64,000 nucleotides of DNA from Rallus limicola. Its lineage: Eukaryota > Chordata > Aves > Gruiformes > Rallidae. The notes beneath the pieces were generated by a model, which saw only the letters and a program-made list of their open reading frames with translations, did no database searches and had not been told where the DNA came from. Both the position numbers and the translations under genes were made by a program. The DNA lies in assembly GCA_022605955.1 (NCBI GenBank), contig JAKCOZ010000002.1:67622783-67686782 (forward strand), in the 5' to 3' direction. Of this stretch, positions 1-13,932 are shown piece after piece. Every line of letters starts with the position of its first letter. The stretch's first letter is position 1.

Positions 1-2208
1 CTACAAAGAAAGAAGAGTAGGTCTAAGGCTGCTCATGTTTTCTAAGCCTCCCTAGTTCAACTATACTGCACATACAGCAAATTACAACTTCAGCAAATTC
101 CACTAATGCTGAGAAAGCAATCTGCTGGATGAAAAAAAGGCATGAAAACTATCTAAGGGGCATTCCTGCAAATTCCATTTTTTACTTTCCTCCCAAGATG
201 ATCCTTATTTTTGGGCATGACACTAAGTTTTAATAATTTATCCCCTCCTCTTTTATGAGTCAGTCAAATGAACTGTCATTCTAAATAAGATGTAAAAACA
301 AAGAATGGTGACTAACTAAAAAAGTATGGAAGCAAGGGGAGATACTATCACACACTTGTGCAGAAAGCACATACATGGCTGTGCTAAACACCCGGATACA
401 GAAATCGAAGGACACAAGGAGTCAGGCTTTGTGCTATGGAATTAACTTCATAACATAATAATGATGTGCTTGGTCTAAAAACACCTTTACTAGGTTTGGC
501 TGGGATGGAGTTAACTCTCTTCACAGCAGCTTGTATGGTGCTGTGCTCTGGATTTGTGGCTACACTCATGTCAATAACATGGGAATGCCTTGGTTGTTGC
601 TGAATGGTGCTTGTACAGTGTCAAGGTTTCCTCTTGGGTGCCCCACATAACCCAGTGAATACTTATGCCTACAGAGATGAATGCTGCACTTCAGACACGC
701 ACCACACTTCTAACAGTCCGCCCAGTATGCAAAAAGATAGAGGTACTGAAACATTCATTCACCTGTTCATCTACCCAGAGTTTGAGGACAAAACCCCAGA
801 TACTCACTTTCGCTCAGGATACAAAGCACACTGGAAATCAGGCATACAAATGTATTTGTAAAAAACAATGCAATTATTGACAGGTTATGGAACATAAGAC
901 AATGACTATTTTGATCTCCATCTGTGCTTGCAACTACGTAACCTGTGAGCATAGAGAGCAGCAAGGGAAGCATTTGTGTACAAAGGAATGCAGTCCCAGC
1001 TTTGAGACTCGACTGAAGTTTTAGAGACTTCAAATCTTCCCATACTTATGTTGGCACAACAAAGGGACACTCAGAAAACTGCGATCCGAAACACTGTTGG
1101 TCATAGCAGAAAAGGCAAAATATGAAAACTGAGGCTTAGAAATGACTGCACCATACCCAGTAGAAGACACCACGGAAGTTGTGAGGGAAGCACCATACTG
1201 TGGACAAGGTGAGAGGTACATATGGAAAAATCCGGGGAGCAAAAGTTTAGGGGAAGCCTGAAACACTGGCCAGGAGTATTCATGGCACAGCACCAATGTG
1301 ACTGAACATGCCCATTTCTAGAGTCTTTTAACCATTAAACTATTTTACACTCAAAGCAATAGCAGACCAGTCAGACCACATCAGTATTCTGAAGCAGAAG
1401 CATCCAGAGGGAATGATACCAAAATAACCACCACCACCACCATTACTCCACTGCCCTCGTGACTCCCCACTTTTGGCAACTGTAAACTCCTCGCCACATT
1501 TTGATGCATGTCCATACACTTCCTACTTCAAAGGTGACCTGGTCAACAACCTCCCCTCTAGTAGTAAATACTGAGAAAAGTGACAACAGGAAGCAAGACC
1601 CCTTCTGCCATTCAGATACACCACCCTCGAGCTACAGTTTATTCATTGGGTTTAACAATTATTTTCTTCTAAAATGTGACACTGGCAGTGAGAGATTGGG
1701 GCTTTCCTGCTTTACGAGTGCTCATCTGAAAAAACAGGCTCAGCGTGCTATTTTTATAGGCTAATTTCATGTCGTTTCAGCAAAAAGCTCAATGTTGGTT
1801 TTAGACACATTTCTTCTTTGATGCCAGACAGTCCAGCTCCTCATATTGACAAAGCAACTGTGGTTCACTGAACATGTTTCCAGGATTAATTTTGACTTCC
1901 CAGGGTCAACTTTACACTGATCAATGAAAGAAATTTTGGAAAAGATTACCTTATGAAAACACGCAAACTTAGCCAACCTTTAACAAAAAGAACAACTTGT
2001 AGAGCTTCCATCAGACTCAGCACTATTCAAGGACAGCCTGTCAGCATTTGGCATATGTGAACATGGGAGATGGAACAAACCTACAGGAAATCCTTGTGCT
2101 TACTCACGTACCCTCAGCACCACAGGCGAGCCAAGCTGCTTTTATGTGTTTCTCCCAGTTCCGGCATTCACACCCATTCAGCTTCTCACCACATAAGCAG
2201 GATCTTAC
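1..2208 (-). other. 5' part of the SCFD2 intron after the third exon
   Basis: This is the start of the intron that follows the exon at 2209-2458; its far end is outside the window. Near its left end is a fragment of an avian LTR (490-650). A short CCA run lies near 1430. I see nothing else that I can name, and the small open frames here show no protein resemblance. Confidence 0.85.
490..650 (+). mobile_element. Avian endogenous-retrovirus LTR fragment, 5' part
   Basis: The stretch beginning TAGGTTTGGCTGGGATGGAG and continuing through TATGGTGCTGTGCTCTGGAT, GGTTGTTGCTGA and GTGTCAAGG follows the 5' (U3) end of an LTR family I know to be common in bird genomes. The family normally starts TGTCCTGGTTTCGGCTGGGAT; the first bases are altered here. 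Similarity fades after about 650, so this copy is truncated at its 3' side. It carries no coding capacity. The family identification is from memory. Confidence 0.7.
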
Positions 2209-2458
2209 CTGTTATTTTCTGCAACAGAGGAGATGGCTCTGGCTCATCACAAATCGCCTTGACTAGTGCCTTTTTCACCTCTTCTTCAGCTGCATCCAGC
2301 TCTTTCCCACTTTTGATTTCTCCGACCACAGAATACATGTATACCAGCAGGACAAGGAAGTCCTCACAGGTATAATCATCTTTTGTCCTCTCCTTGTAAG
2401 ACTTAATCATTGGTGATAACTGGTTCAACACACCGGGCATCTCTGACTCACCAATAGT
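2209..2458 (-). CDS. SCFD2: SCFD2 internal exon (third of three)
   Basis: This 250-nt exon encodes 83 residues from TIGESEMPGVLNQL to SPLLQKIT and ends with a G that begins the next split codon (Asp in human, KITDWD). The acceptor is a strong polypyrimidine tract, CTTCCTTCTGTTTTTCAG, and the donor is G|GTAAGA. It enters in phase 0 and leaves in phase 1, matching the exon at 36170-36345. Compared with the human protein as I recall it (SIGESAMSVVLNQLLPMIK ... SPLLQKIT), the ends are well conserved. The middle (MIKSYKERTKDDYTCEDFLV, then GEIKSGKELDAAEEEVKKAL) is more divergent but has no gaps. The visible Met in this exon is internal, not a start. About 164 C-terminal residues of the human protein would lie beyond the left edge of the window. 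Confidence 0.95.
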
Positions 2459-5400
2459 CTGAAAAACAGAAGGAAGATCATGTCAGATCGACCTCATAGT
2501 GCTTACCAGGCATCAGACAGACTCCTGCCTGCATCTGCAAGTTATTATTTCTCCTAACAGAAGTGCTCATTTAATGAAACACTGTTCAATATTTGCATTC
2601 TCATTTGTCAGCACATGGCCCTGTAACTTTTTTGCTGCTCAGACAGCAAATGTCCTAGTTTCCTACAAGTTTTATCCTAGGCACTTGTGTTAGCAGCCTC
2701 TTACTACTTGAGAAACCTGATGATTAGATCTTCTTCATGTACCAGGAAGATGAGAGGACAGAAGCATCCGTATTTTGCAGTATGAGTAGAAATGGTACAA
2801 GGTGAAACACTTCGTTTAAATCCTGGTCCTCCTCCTTGGGCCTGATTTTGTACTTGGGAGCTCCATGCCCAGATCCCATTGACTTCAAATGCTATTGAGA
2901 ACTCCCTGCATGTCTGCAAACCTGACCCTGTGCTTTCAGGTCAGAAACCGAGAAAATGAGAGAGGGAACCACCTCTGAAGTTTAAGTGACTGGCATGGCT
3001 TCCTAGAGGAGCTGTGCAAGAGGAGTGAGGGCAGGACAGCCATCACCAGCCTCACACGTGCCCTGACCCTCTTGTGCCTCTGCCTCCTTCACAGCACACT
3101 CACCGGCTTCTCAAGCAATGGAACAAAGGTCCCATGCTGGGATGTCCTACATCCTCAGTGGCTGAAATCCCACTTATCTCTCTTCATCTGTGTGGGAGAG
3201 GTGTGTGTACAGCTTTCCTGAGGTTGTTAAAAAGGAGACCTAAGACATGAGTGCCCCGAAATGCCACCCTGACATCCACATCACCTAACACCGGGGCTGG
3301 GGTTCAGGTCACTGTGCAGATCTCTGCTCCTCAGGACAGCAGAGTGACTAACCCAGGTGGCAACCACCCCTCTCACTGCACACATATGTGAGATCTCCAC
3401 ACACTAGTTTTCTGCTGTGGGTTAGTTTGCAGCTCAGCAGTGGGATCAGGTGAGAAGTGGGGCCGGTGCAAAGCAAGCAGGAGGAGCACACTGCTCCTGC
3501 GTGGGGAGGGAGGTGTGGGAGGAGAGCAGCATGGCCTTCCCCACTGGATGGTAGTGAGGTCTCATGCAACACCCCCTCAGTAGCCTGCCCCTTGCCCTGT
3601 GATCACCCTGGGAAAACCTGGGTCAGTTCACAGTGCACAGCAAAACACTGAATCACCTATTACTGCATGAGTCAAGTCTGCAAATGTTTATTCTTGGTTG
3701 TCACTACAGCAACTTCAAACAGACTAATAACTGCAATGATTACAGCCTCTAAATAGATTCACAATAAATAAAAAACAACAAAAAAAACCCAGAACCAAAA
3801 AAAACCACCCCAAAACCGAGAGACACAGATTTTACATAGTAACAAAATCAGACAACTAGGTTTATCCCTGCTTTTAACTACATTAATTTAGTTCTGGGCC
3901 ATTCTGATAAGGGAGCGTATTTTTCTGAAACCCAGGCAGGGATTTCAGCGTCTAACTTTAGGCACAGGAAACTGACAGCTTTGTCTCCTCCATACTCCAT
4001 GAGATCCTGGGTTTGTTTGTATTCTGTTTTAGTTGTTATTTGACAATCTTAGAAACACTAACAGGCATCTCAAACTGTATTTTTTATACCCACACTGATC
4101 CACTGCAGATCACAAGCATAGACCAAGCACAAATTACTCAAACTCTCAAGAAACTTTTTTCCAGCCTATGTTATAGGAAACAACACTTCTCCGAATTTTG
4201 GGACCCACCCTGCTCCTGACATACAAGTTTTGCCATGGACCCATCTTTCAGGAGGTTTTAATGTGGTCAGATGTTATGTTTCCATTTGAATACATACCTT
4301 AGAGAAGAATTCTCTAACTACCCACATGCTAAATCTAACTGTAAGTGCACATTGTGGACCTGAAGCAATAAATTACAAAGCTACAGTGGTCAAAAACATT
4401 TGTGAGCCAAAAAGGAACATGTAGAAATTCTGGAAGGGTTTGGCACCCTGTGTGTGTTTGGGCAGGGACAGTTAAATCACACACATAGCAAGTCTGGGCA
4501 CTGCTCCACAGGGAAAGCAATTCTATGGTGTTTGGCACCGGTCTGGCATACGCTGGCAGCTGGGCCACCCTGAGGACAAGGCTGGTGGTTCCCAAATTTC
4601 AACCGAGCTTGGCCCCCCCATTCAGTATGCCCTGTTCTCTTCTTGAAAGCATATGAACAAATTGTCTTCTGTATGCTAGTACAACAATTCTCAAATCAGC
4701 CAGATCCTAAAATGTAAAAAGACAGAACTTCAAAGAATTTGGAGGTATGCAGCTACTGGGAGGAAGGCACCTGCAATGGACACAAGACTAATCAATCCTA
4801 GAAATCCAAGAACTGAAGATTAACCTACATGTGCAGTTATTCTAGAGTAGATGTCAAACTTCAATCTGTACTAACCTGGATTCACTTTTAAGGTGGGGCA
4901 ACCCCTGTGCTATATATATTGCTGAACATCATCTATCATCTATGGGCACATCACCTATTCCCCTCTTCCCTCCCAACACACAAACTCTACTTCACCTCAT
5001 CTCTAAATATCTCGTAACTTGCTCCTACTACACCACAGATGAGTTCTCAAAAAAGCTCTATTTTGCATGTACAGATTACCCACAAGCACGGAGAAGTGAG
5101 GATGCACACGACCATATAATACAGTAGGGTCACCAGCTCCTGCTTGAGGATAGTAGCTCCTGAAATTACGTGGTATGGCATCTCTGGCAAGCTTTCAAAC
5201 AGACATAATGTAGAAAAAAAAATTGGGTCTTAACTTTCAGGATGATTTACTGGAGGGTGAGCTACATCTCAGCAATTTAAAGCAACAATTGCCACCTCTT
5301 ATCTTCAAAGTAAAAATGAAAGAGGAAAAAAAAATATTAAAGAGCCATAATAAACCGTTAACTTCAGAACACACGTAGGGTCTTTCTGGGGTATGAACTT

Positions 5401-8400
5401 CTCTGGAATGTTTTTCCCTTATCTCTTGGGAAATGTCACTACAGAGGACTTCAAATGCAACTGCCAAGTTTCAGAGGCTATTCTGTCCAAACAGGCCAGT
5501 TGGACTGGAGTGTTCATGAAAAAAAGGCCTCACAGCCTCACTGCAGAGTACAGCTCCGCAGGGAGCTGGGAAGTTTCCCTCAAACAAAATCCACTGGCAG
5601 ATTGTCATTATCTGGCCACCTCCAATGATTTAGGGGCTCCCTGGACTGCCTAACAATCAATCAATTACCCTGATTGAACAACCCTAAAACACAAGTTTTA
5701 AAAATGTAACTACCCATGACCCAAATTTCCTGCTGGTTATGTTGGCCTCAGGTTAGCCCCATTTGTCTATTATCAAGGGAGCCAATAAAAATAATAAAGA
5801 CAGGTCAATTTGAGCTTTCCAAAGGCTGCACAAAAACAGTAACACAGCTTCACACAGTACCAGCTACGGCCCAAGCTCAAACGCCTTCTGCTCGGTTGCA
5901 TTGTTTGGACATTGTAACGCTATAATCGTATCGTCTTCAGAATCCAGAAGGGTTTGATAGATTTTTCTTGTTTTCCATCTCTTTCCTCCACCACACTCAG
6001 TTATTTATTTTTATAACTTAAGCTGCATGGTAATTTACTGTCCCTAAGGGTAAATGAACTGACGTCAAGTTGCTGATTTTTGCAAAAGGCCTGAGTTTTG
6101 GCAGATGGGAGGATAGTGAAGAAAGTACCAAAATGGTTTTTCTTTTTCCCATTTTTAAACACTGGATGTGATATTGGGCTTCAGAAGTGACATTTAAAAT
6201 GTGATTTAAAGGATCTACAGGAATTAAGAGGAAGCATAATGAACCCAAGAAAAAGCATTTTGCATTTCTGTGAAAGGTATTGTTTTCTGTATTAAATAAA
6301 CCTGTAAGAATCTAAAGCCATATGTACGCCCAGACATCTCTTACACAATATAAAACAGAGTGTGCTGGGGAAGAAGAGAGGAGGAGGGTCAGAGTTTACG
6401 TGAATTAACACGTGTCCCTGACAAAATTGAGAAGAGAACCAAGCACTCTAATCCCAGCGCTTCCAGCCCACTGTCCTCAACACATCATTAAATATATTAA
6501 AGCAAAAATCAACTTCAAGCAAGTGGAATTTATTTTCTTTTAAAATCCAGGAGGAAGGAGGAGATAAATCTTAAGAGACTACTTCACTATGTAAATATTC
6601 TAGTGACTTTCCATTTAGGAAGCAAAACATGTTTAATTCCTTCAGAGGTCGCATGAGTTAACAGAACTTTTTGGAATGGGAACCACACAGCTTTACAGCA
6701 GTGAGGAATTTTATTGGGGAAAAACAAAGCTAAAATAAAACACACCCAAACCCCAGCTGCAGGTAAAACCAGCAGAAGGATCAGCAGAAACAGCACAAGC
6801 CCGTGGTTCAACTGCTACCTGGCGCTTCTGGAACACCCTATTTAATAGAAGCTTCTTTGCATTGATAGCTTCAGTGGGAAAAAGTGGTGCATGAGTTGTG
6901 GGATAAGCAGCTTGACAGAGCTGCTCTATCTGCTTTGTCATGTTTTACCTGGGCTTGATGTTTTCTGTTTCCTGATGTTGCCATGCAGCTTCCCCACTAC
7001 CCAGATGAAGGTAGAATATTGCAGCTGTTAAAAGTGACAATGGCACCAAGAGAGGACCTCATGGGTATGCAGAACCAGCTTGGATCCTTCGATGGCAACA
7101 AATCTCTGCAGAGTAGTTATCTTAGTGAAAACAAGAGGCGCTGCCAAGCTAAGGGGGAGTCTTAGCTGCCTGCAGCGCTCAGCGCCCCATAAATCAAAAG
7201 CTGCAGTACTGTTACTCGCTGATTTACACTGTTTGGCCACCTGAGATCTGGGGTTAATTGCACATCATTTCCATATGAGTGAGAAGACGCCTGTACTCCC
7301 TACTCCCAGCAAACCAATAATTTCATATATTCAGTTTTCATTAAACAGCCTACGGGCGACTAGTGATGTGATACAGCAAATCGGTAAGCATGGTATACCA
7401 TACAAAGTATGGTTTTCCATATGAAGCTCTAGAAATCATTATTCTTGTCTTGGGCAGGTTTTGATAAAAAATGTACCTTCTCTTTGTCTTCTCTCTACAT
7501 ATTTGTAGGGTATGGTTGAAGAGTAACCAACCCAAAACACTACACAAAAAGACAAAGGTCTTCGAAGTAATATACTTACCATTAGAAAACCCCTCAATCT
7601 GTCAGCATCAAAATATAGAGCATCCAATTATTCAGGCAGTCTATTTAAGAAGACGATGAAATCACTGTGATAACTGAAGTCCATTGCCTGTACATTTCCT
7701 TTTGCAGGAAGTGAGTTTGGATGCCAGAAAAGTTTTTGTCTCAGACTTATGTTTCCAGCTGGGGAGGGTTGCACACAGCCTTGCCTTACAGGGGCAAGGA
7801 GCAAACTTTATCCTTAGGGGACAGCAGATGAAGCATCCACCAGACTCACAGCAGCTTGGGAGTGGAGGTGTGAGATGCTGGCAGCAAATGGCCTCATCCA
7901 GGAAAGAAAAGACCTAAGTCATTAGAGATAAGGAGAAACATCACATTGCCTTTTGTTGGGACCAAAACAGGTTTATGTCTTGCACTGTCAATACCAAGAG
8001 ACTTGCATCTTCCTCTCTTTAATGGCAGTGACTGTCTGTTCACTCAGTGGATGATACAGAAATCCACAAAGAATAGATGTATAAAGAAAATACCGTAGAA
8101 CTACACTGCTAGTGAGAGACACAGGAAACAGTAAAGTCATCCAGGACTTGTCTCCCCTGTCCTTCCTCTTACTGACTCCTCTGTCTCAAATGAAATATCC
8201 CTGTGGAGCCAATTCCATCTCCGGTTTCCTTTTTGGCATTTATCACCCACCCTGAGCATTGCCCCAGGAGCTATATCCTCAAAACTGCAGACACAATTTC
8301 CAGGCTGCCCTTGTAGATAGAGTCTTAAAATTAAACTGTAAATAAATGAAAGCAAATAAAAGAAAATGAGTAAGCTATTTAAAAGCTATTTTTAACCTGG

Positions 8401-11400
8401 CTTGTGCTGTCAAAGACACATTCATCCTGCATGCATGCTTTCCCAATTGGCCTTCATACTTGCCTTCTGCCCATCATGGCAACCTGTTCTTTCTGCAGCT
8501 GCTGAAGTGTTTCTGTGACTGAGCATTGAAACAAAGAGTTTTACCCAGGCTGATTCTCAGCTCATGTTTACTGCTTGGCCACAGAAACACTTAACATCAG
8601 CCATGAACGCCAAGGATTGGACCGTTTCCTCAGGCAACAGCGCTGGCTTGAAGCCTACATGAACTAGAGTTTAAGTTTGCCAAGAGATATAAAAGAAAAT
8701 GATATAAATAATCACCTGCTCCTTGGATGACTTCTTCAATCCACTGTCATATGGCCAGTTTTCTTAATTGGTGTCTATCAGTCAACACATCAGCAGTCCT
8801 TGCCAATTTGTACCTACTAATATCTATCAGTGATGTTAGCGCTTACTGCAATAACACAATCACGAGTCAAGGGCAAGAAAAATGAACTTACAACATAGTG
8901 CTCTTTAAAAAACACAACATTCATAAGTTCTTCTGCTCAGAGATTATTTTTTTTTTAACATGTCTTGCCTAATTCCAAAAATACGCCACCGACACTTAAC
9001 AGCTAATATGTGATAATAACAAAAATATTTAAAAGCAGCTGTTCAAACCCTATCATTTCTAAAACCAAAACAAAAGCAAAGCCCAGGATAGTTCTTTCAG
9101 CCAATAACACCCTAGCCCGTGATCATGACCTACGCAACTGGACCTATAACTTAGAGCCAAAGCAGTGTATCCCAGTATTTTTCTTTAACCTAACTTCCTT
9201 AGGACATAAAAAGCAATTATATTTTGAACAACATAATTAAGATTTCCTCTGACCACTTCTCTCTTGACTTTACTGAGCACCAGTTGTTTGACAGCAATTT
9301 CCCGCTTTCAATCATCTCACAACTCCATCGGTTATTTTCCTGTCCTGTGTTACAAGAGGCAGATGCAGTTACTGGGTCAGAACTGCAAGACTTGTACATT
9401 TGGAGAAAATTTAAACTCCATCACAAAAAACTTCTAATAACCCCACTGATATCAAATCTTCCACAGTAGAGAAATCACCTCACCCCAGTGAGTTAGGCTG
9501 CCTGGCGATATCTCATTACCTCATACAGGCCAGTTTCCCCCTCTCTCTTTGGAAGCCATCTAAGCGTACAGCTGTGTTAAGATATTTTAATGGGTTCATG
9601 GGAGCTCAGCAGCAACAGGATACTGAAAAAAGGATATTTAATAAGTCTGGATTTTATTAGACAAAGCTCTGCAAGGATAAGGACAATTTTACTTAAATCA
9701 CTGCATGTCTGACATAAGAGACTCATCAGCAAGTTAAAAAGGGAGTACTTCCAACCTACTCAGTCAAAAGCTTTTAGCTGTGATGGCTTCTACAGACGTG
9801 CTCAGTATAAACATGAATCAGCACGGGAAAGATGGTGTCAGAGGAATGAAAAAGCAGGATAGGCACAGTCAAGATAAAACACACATCAGAGAAAAATCTT
9901 GGTGCTACGTGCGGCAGGATTTTTTGAGTGAGTTTTTTTTGAGGTAATTTGTTTGTTTTTATAAGCCTTGGGATACTCGAAAAACTGCCAGAGCGTGGTA
10001 GGGGCTCAATACTGAGAAAAGGGCAGGGGGATAACATAAAATCTGAGGAATGAAAACTCACGTCAGCTTTGAGAAGAACAATGGGAAAGCATTCTGTCAC
10101 TATGAAGCAAAGGGTAAGAATCCACAGGGACAGAAAACAAATTTAAAAGGTACAAATAAAGGAAACTATAGTACAACCAAATCAGTCATTCAGTAGCACA
10201 GACCATACCTGCAGGAGGAAGGGATTTTATCCTGAGAGAGGACTACTGAAAAGGATTTGGGAGATGCTCTGAATTCCTGCTTAGATCACTAGCCATAACA
10301 CTTCAGGTTTGAAAAACAGATGACACATATAGGATAAAAGATGTAAAAAATCACAAGTGGACTAGGGGAAGCAGGTAGGCATTGATTGCTCACTCTGTTC
10401 CACTGCAGGAACTAAGAGGCAATAAACAAAGCTGGTAAGAGCTAGTTTAAAAAGCAAATTAGACAGAGGTAATTCTTCATGCAATTTGATCAGATGTGGA
10501 ACTCATTGCCAAAGGTTGTTGAGCTGTTAAATTCTTACTTGGGTTGACAAAGATGATGGGAAAACTCACAAGGGGAAAAAAAATTCCGTCAAATATTAGT
10601 AAATAGACAGAAACCACATCTCAAAATGGTTGGAGCTGGGAGAGTATCAGATAACCACGTCCTCTTCTCTTACTGTTCCGTAGGTGGCTGCTTTTCAGTA
10701 GGTTCAAAAAAGCAAGCTAGCACAGCTACAAATCAGAATGGACATATTTACCTCAAAGTCACAGCAAAAGGATCAATTTAAGTACCAAATACAGGGGGAA
10801 GAAGTAGAGATGCAGCTTTATTACAGTATAAGGCACTGTCAGGATTAATCCTGATATATTTTGCCCCGTTCCAGTGTACACATTTCTAAGGAGCTGTGGA
10901 AAACTGGAGATAATGCTGGAGAGAGTTACAAAACAACTAAAAGAGTACATTTCTTCAGAGTGAGAGACAGTTGGCTTGTCAAAAGGCAGAATAACAGTTT
11001 ATGTACGTCTCTTCAGGCAGCAGAGAATTTTGGAGTGTGAGACATCTCTTGAATCTACTCAAGAAAGTCACTGGAGAAACCAGAGAGGTTGAAATTAACG
11101 ATTTTTCCAATTCTAGAGTTAGTGGAGATCCTCTCAGTGGCATATGTACTTCAGAAAGACTCTGGAGGGGGAAAGGACAGAGACAAGCAGGAAGCACAAA
11201 CTCAGGTGGTCTCACGCAATGAACCACTTGAACCACCCTGCATAAAACACACCTGGTGAATAAAAGCATCAACCCTTTGGCACAGTGCTTAATGGCAGCA
11301 AAAAGAATTGTGAACTGTGGGGGGAAAAATAATTCAGAAATAGGAGAAAGGATAAAGGTAATACATGCTGAAATACCGGGCATGCTATGGGGCTGGCACA

Positions 11401-11505
11401 AAGCAGTGAGTTATAAAAGGAGACTGACAATAAAATAACCCCATCTTGTGCCTTTTCCTCCACATCCTTGCCTTCTGAGGCACCTCTCCTCTCTCAGCCC
11501 TTTGT

Positions 11506-11585
11506 ATCATAGAATCATAGAGTATCCTGAGTTGAATGGGACCCATAAGAATCATTGAGGCCAACTCTTGGCTCCACACAGGACT
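11506..11585 (-). mobile_element. CR1 LINE 3' end fragment
   Basis: The + strand reads ATCATAGAATCATAGAGTAT, then GTTGAATGGGACCCATAAGA and GGCCAACTCTTGGCTCCACA. This is the reverse complement of a CR1 3' end with octamer tail and core. Only about 80 bp are recognisable. Confidence 0.82.
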
Positions 11586-12555
11586 GGGAGCTTTATATAA
11601 AAAGGCAAAACAATGGGAAAGAGTTGTCAGATGGGAGGAGTCTGGGTATACAAAACACCTGGCTTAGGCATTCATCAATGTGGCAATGTTTTTAACACCT
11701 TCCATGCCCCTTCACTTGGGAATAATGTACAATTCTGCTGGACAGTGCAAGGCAGTTAAGTAGCATCCATAGGCTTATAAATAGGATTTTACAGACTAGT
11801 TGACAAGTTGGTATTATTAGTGTTCATTTAACTTTAGTTCTAGTCCCTTTTGAAATGAAGACAGGTTTTACCAGAACAGACCTTTCAGAAAACACATCTA
11901 CTCATCACGGATTCTCATCAAACCCCAAGGTGTGAGGGGCAGACTGGCTTCACTTGCTTTCTTTTCAGTCTTGATGCCACTCTTTCTAACACTACTGAAG
12001 TTTCTTAAGCAAATGGGATAATCAAGTGGATAGAGGGATGTGTCAAACTCTAAACTGATCCACCAGAAAACTGTCGCCTGGTATCTTTACTGTCCATCTG
12101 TTTTCTCCTCTATCTTTAACTCCTATGCCAATCTAAAGTCAGATGTCCCAGAAATTCCTCGGGGTTAGAGGGAAAATTCAAGATTTTTGGTGATGGGTCA
12201 GTCCATGGTGGCCACAGGTACCAGAAATGAAAAACTGAGATGGCCTTGAGACAAAAGCAAAATGGGAAAACAAGTAAATGCCTAGGGGGTGAATAACAAA
12301 AGGAGTTTGGAGCCCACATGACTGTTTGGGTTCATTTGAAAAAAAATTGTTTTCTTACTGTTTTTTTATTTTAAGTGTGTTATCTCACCTCCAAACTTAA
12401 AACAAATCCAGTCAAATTGTGGCCCTAGATGTTTGATTCTAATCAGGATATCTATCACACATTGCCACAACTATCAATGTCAGTTTGCGCCAAAGCATCA
12501 CACAAATCATGTTTCCAACTAAGATATGGCCAAACACATACCTGAAAGCCTTTAG

Positions 12556-12928
12556 TGATGCTGACCCAAACTGGCCAGAGAGATACTCCACATCATATGA
12601 CACTATGCTCAGTATATAACTGGGAGGAGTTGTCCAGGAGGCAACATGGCTCAGGAGCTACTGGCTAAGCATCAGTTCTGGGTAGTGAGCAACTGTGCTG
12701 TGCATCATTTGTTCTGTATATTCTATCATTATTATTTTCATTGCCATTTGTTTTGCATGCACTATTATTGTTGTTATTATCTTCCTTTTCTGTCCTATTA
12801 AACTTTTACCTCAATCCTTGAGTTTTACCTTTTTCTTTTTGATTCCTTCCTGCATCACACTGCAGAGGGCAGGGATGAGTGAACTGCTGTGTGGCTGTTT
12901 CAGCTGTCTACCAGGTTAAACCATGACA
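12556..12928 (+). mobile_element. Avian endogenous-retrovirus LTR, 3' two thirds
   Basis: This copy starts near CTGACCCAAACTGGCC. It contains a TATA-like AGTATATAACTGGGAGGAG at 12611, then TGCTGTGCATCATTTGTTC, an ATT-rich run, CTTTTCTGTCCTATTAAAC, and a terminal AGGTTAAACCATGACA ending at 12928. The order of these blocks matches the 3' part of the same LTR family as the fragment at 490-650. The upstream U3 end is missing or too diverged to follow. It looks like a solo LTR remnant, since no retroviral internal sequence is next to it. Its outward transcription direction is +, opposite to SCFD2. Confidence 0.75.
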
Positions 12929-13429
12929 ATTACATTAAATATGCTGAATAAGGCTATAACTTGGCTAAAACATACTCCATTTCACAGCATCCCTGGGATC
13001 CAACCTTTTGTTGACAAATTCAATGGAAATGAATGTAGATCTGGGCAAAGCCGCATTCTGTCTTCCCATTGCTTCTGTCCCTTTCCTTTAAAAAACCCTA
13101 GGAATCTTAGTGAAAATCTCTAAGATAAACATACCTGCCAAAAAACTGTTAGAATTTACCAAAGTATTAGGAATTGAAACTCCTATGAGTCAAGCAACTT
13201 GAAAGCCGTTTAAAATGTCAACTCATGTAAGACAGCTGTATGAGACTAGACGCTGGATCACTTCATTGCACTGTACAGATACGAAATGAAGCAGTAGCTA
13301 ACTCTGAAATACTTTACATAGTCTAAAATATTTCATACCTCACTATGCAGATAGACAAAGACATAATATATGACACAAACCACAAAAGCAAAAAAGCCCT
13401 ATGGACATGGGAGGATTGTACAGAAGATC

Positions 13430-13640
13430 CCACTGCTCTGCCCACGGTCCCGGATGGAGCCACAGGAAGGAGACAGAACGGCAACACAAAGACATGCACA
13501 CAGGCGGGTTATCGGCCGGCCGCAGAGCACCGCGGCTCTTAATCAGTACAGTAAATGTACTGACATCTCGAGCCCTTGTACAAGGCTGGCCATACTTTAA
13601 AAAGGATTCAGGCTCTCATGGTGATTAAAGGCAGATGTCA
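13430..13640. promoter_or_regulatory. CpG-rich candidate element with two hairpins
   Basis: There are about ten CpGs in 135 bp (for example TTATCGGCCGGCCGCAGAGC). An 8-bp perfect stem TCAGTACA/TGTACTGA with a 5-nt loop lies at 543-563 after position 13,000. A shorter AGAGC/GCTCT stem around ACCGCG precedes it. No coding or repeat identity was found. Confidence 0.35.
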
Positions 13641-13932
13641 CTTGCAAGATTAATTTGTAAATTAGGAAGCCCTCATACATTTTTTTTTGTGTGTGTGGAA
13701 GGAATCTTTCATTGAAAGGACATCTTCACTGGAGGATGCTCACTGTGGCATGATCTGCACAAGGAAGAACACTTTCCTTCCTTTTTTCAGGTTGGCAATA
13801 AAACAAGCATAAGTATACAACTAAATCTCATTTCATCCTGTGCAATGGATCAGGTTAAAACCTTTTTTCTCCTGTCCAGTTTTCCACTGCCATTAAAAAC
13901 TAATCATGTTATCATCTTTCAGAGAGAAACGG

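Noticed and set aside
10979..11401. 140-codon minus-strand frame
   Set aside because: Peptide is rich in Leu/Ser/Cys and unlike any family I know; no splice logic; it stops just before a CR1 fragment.
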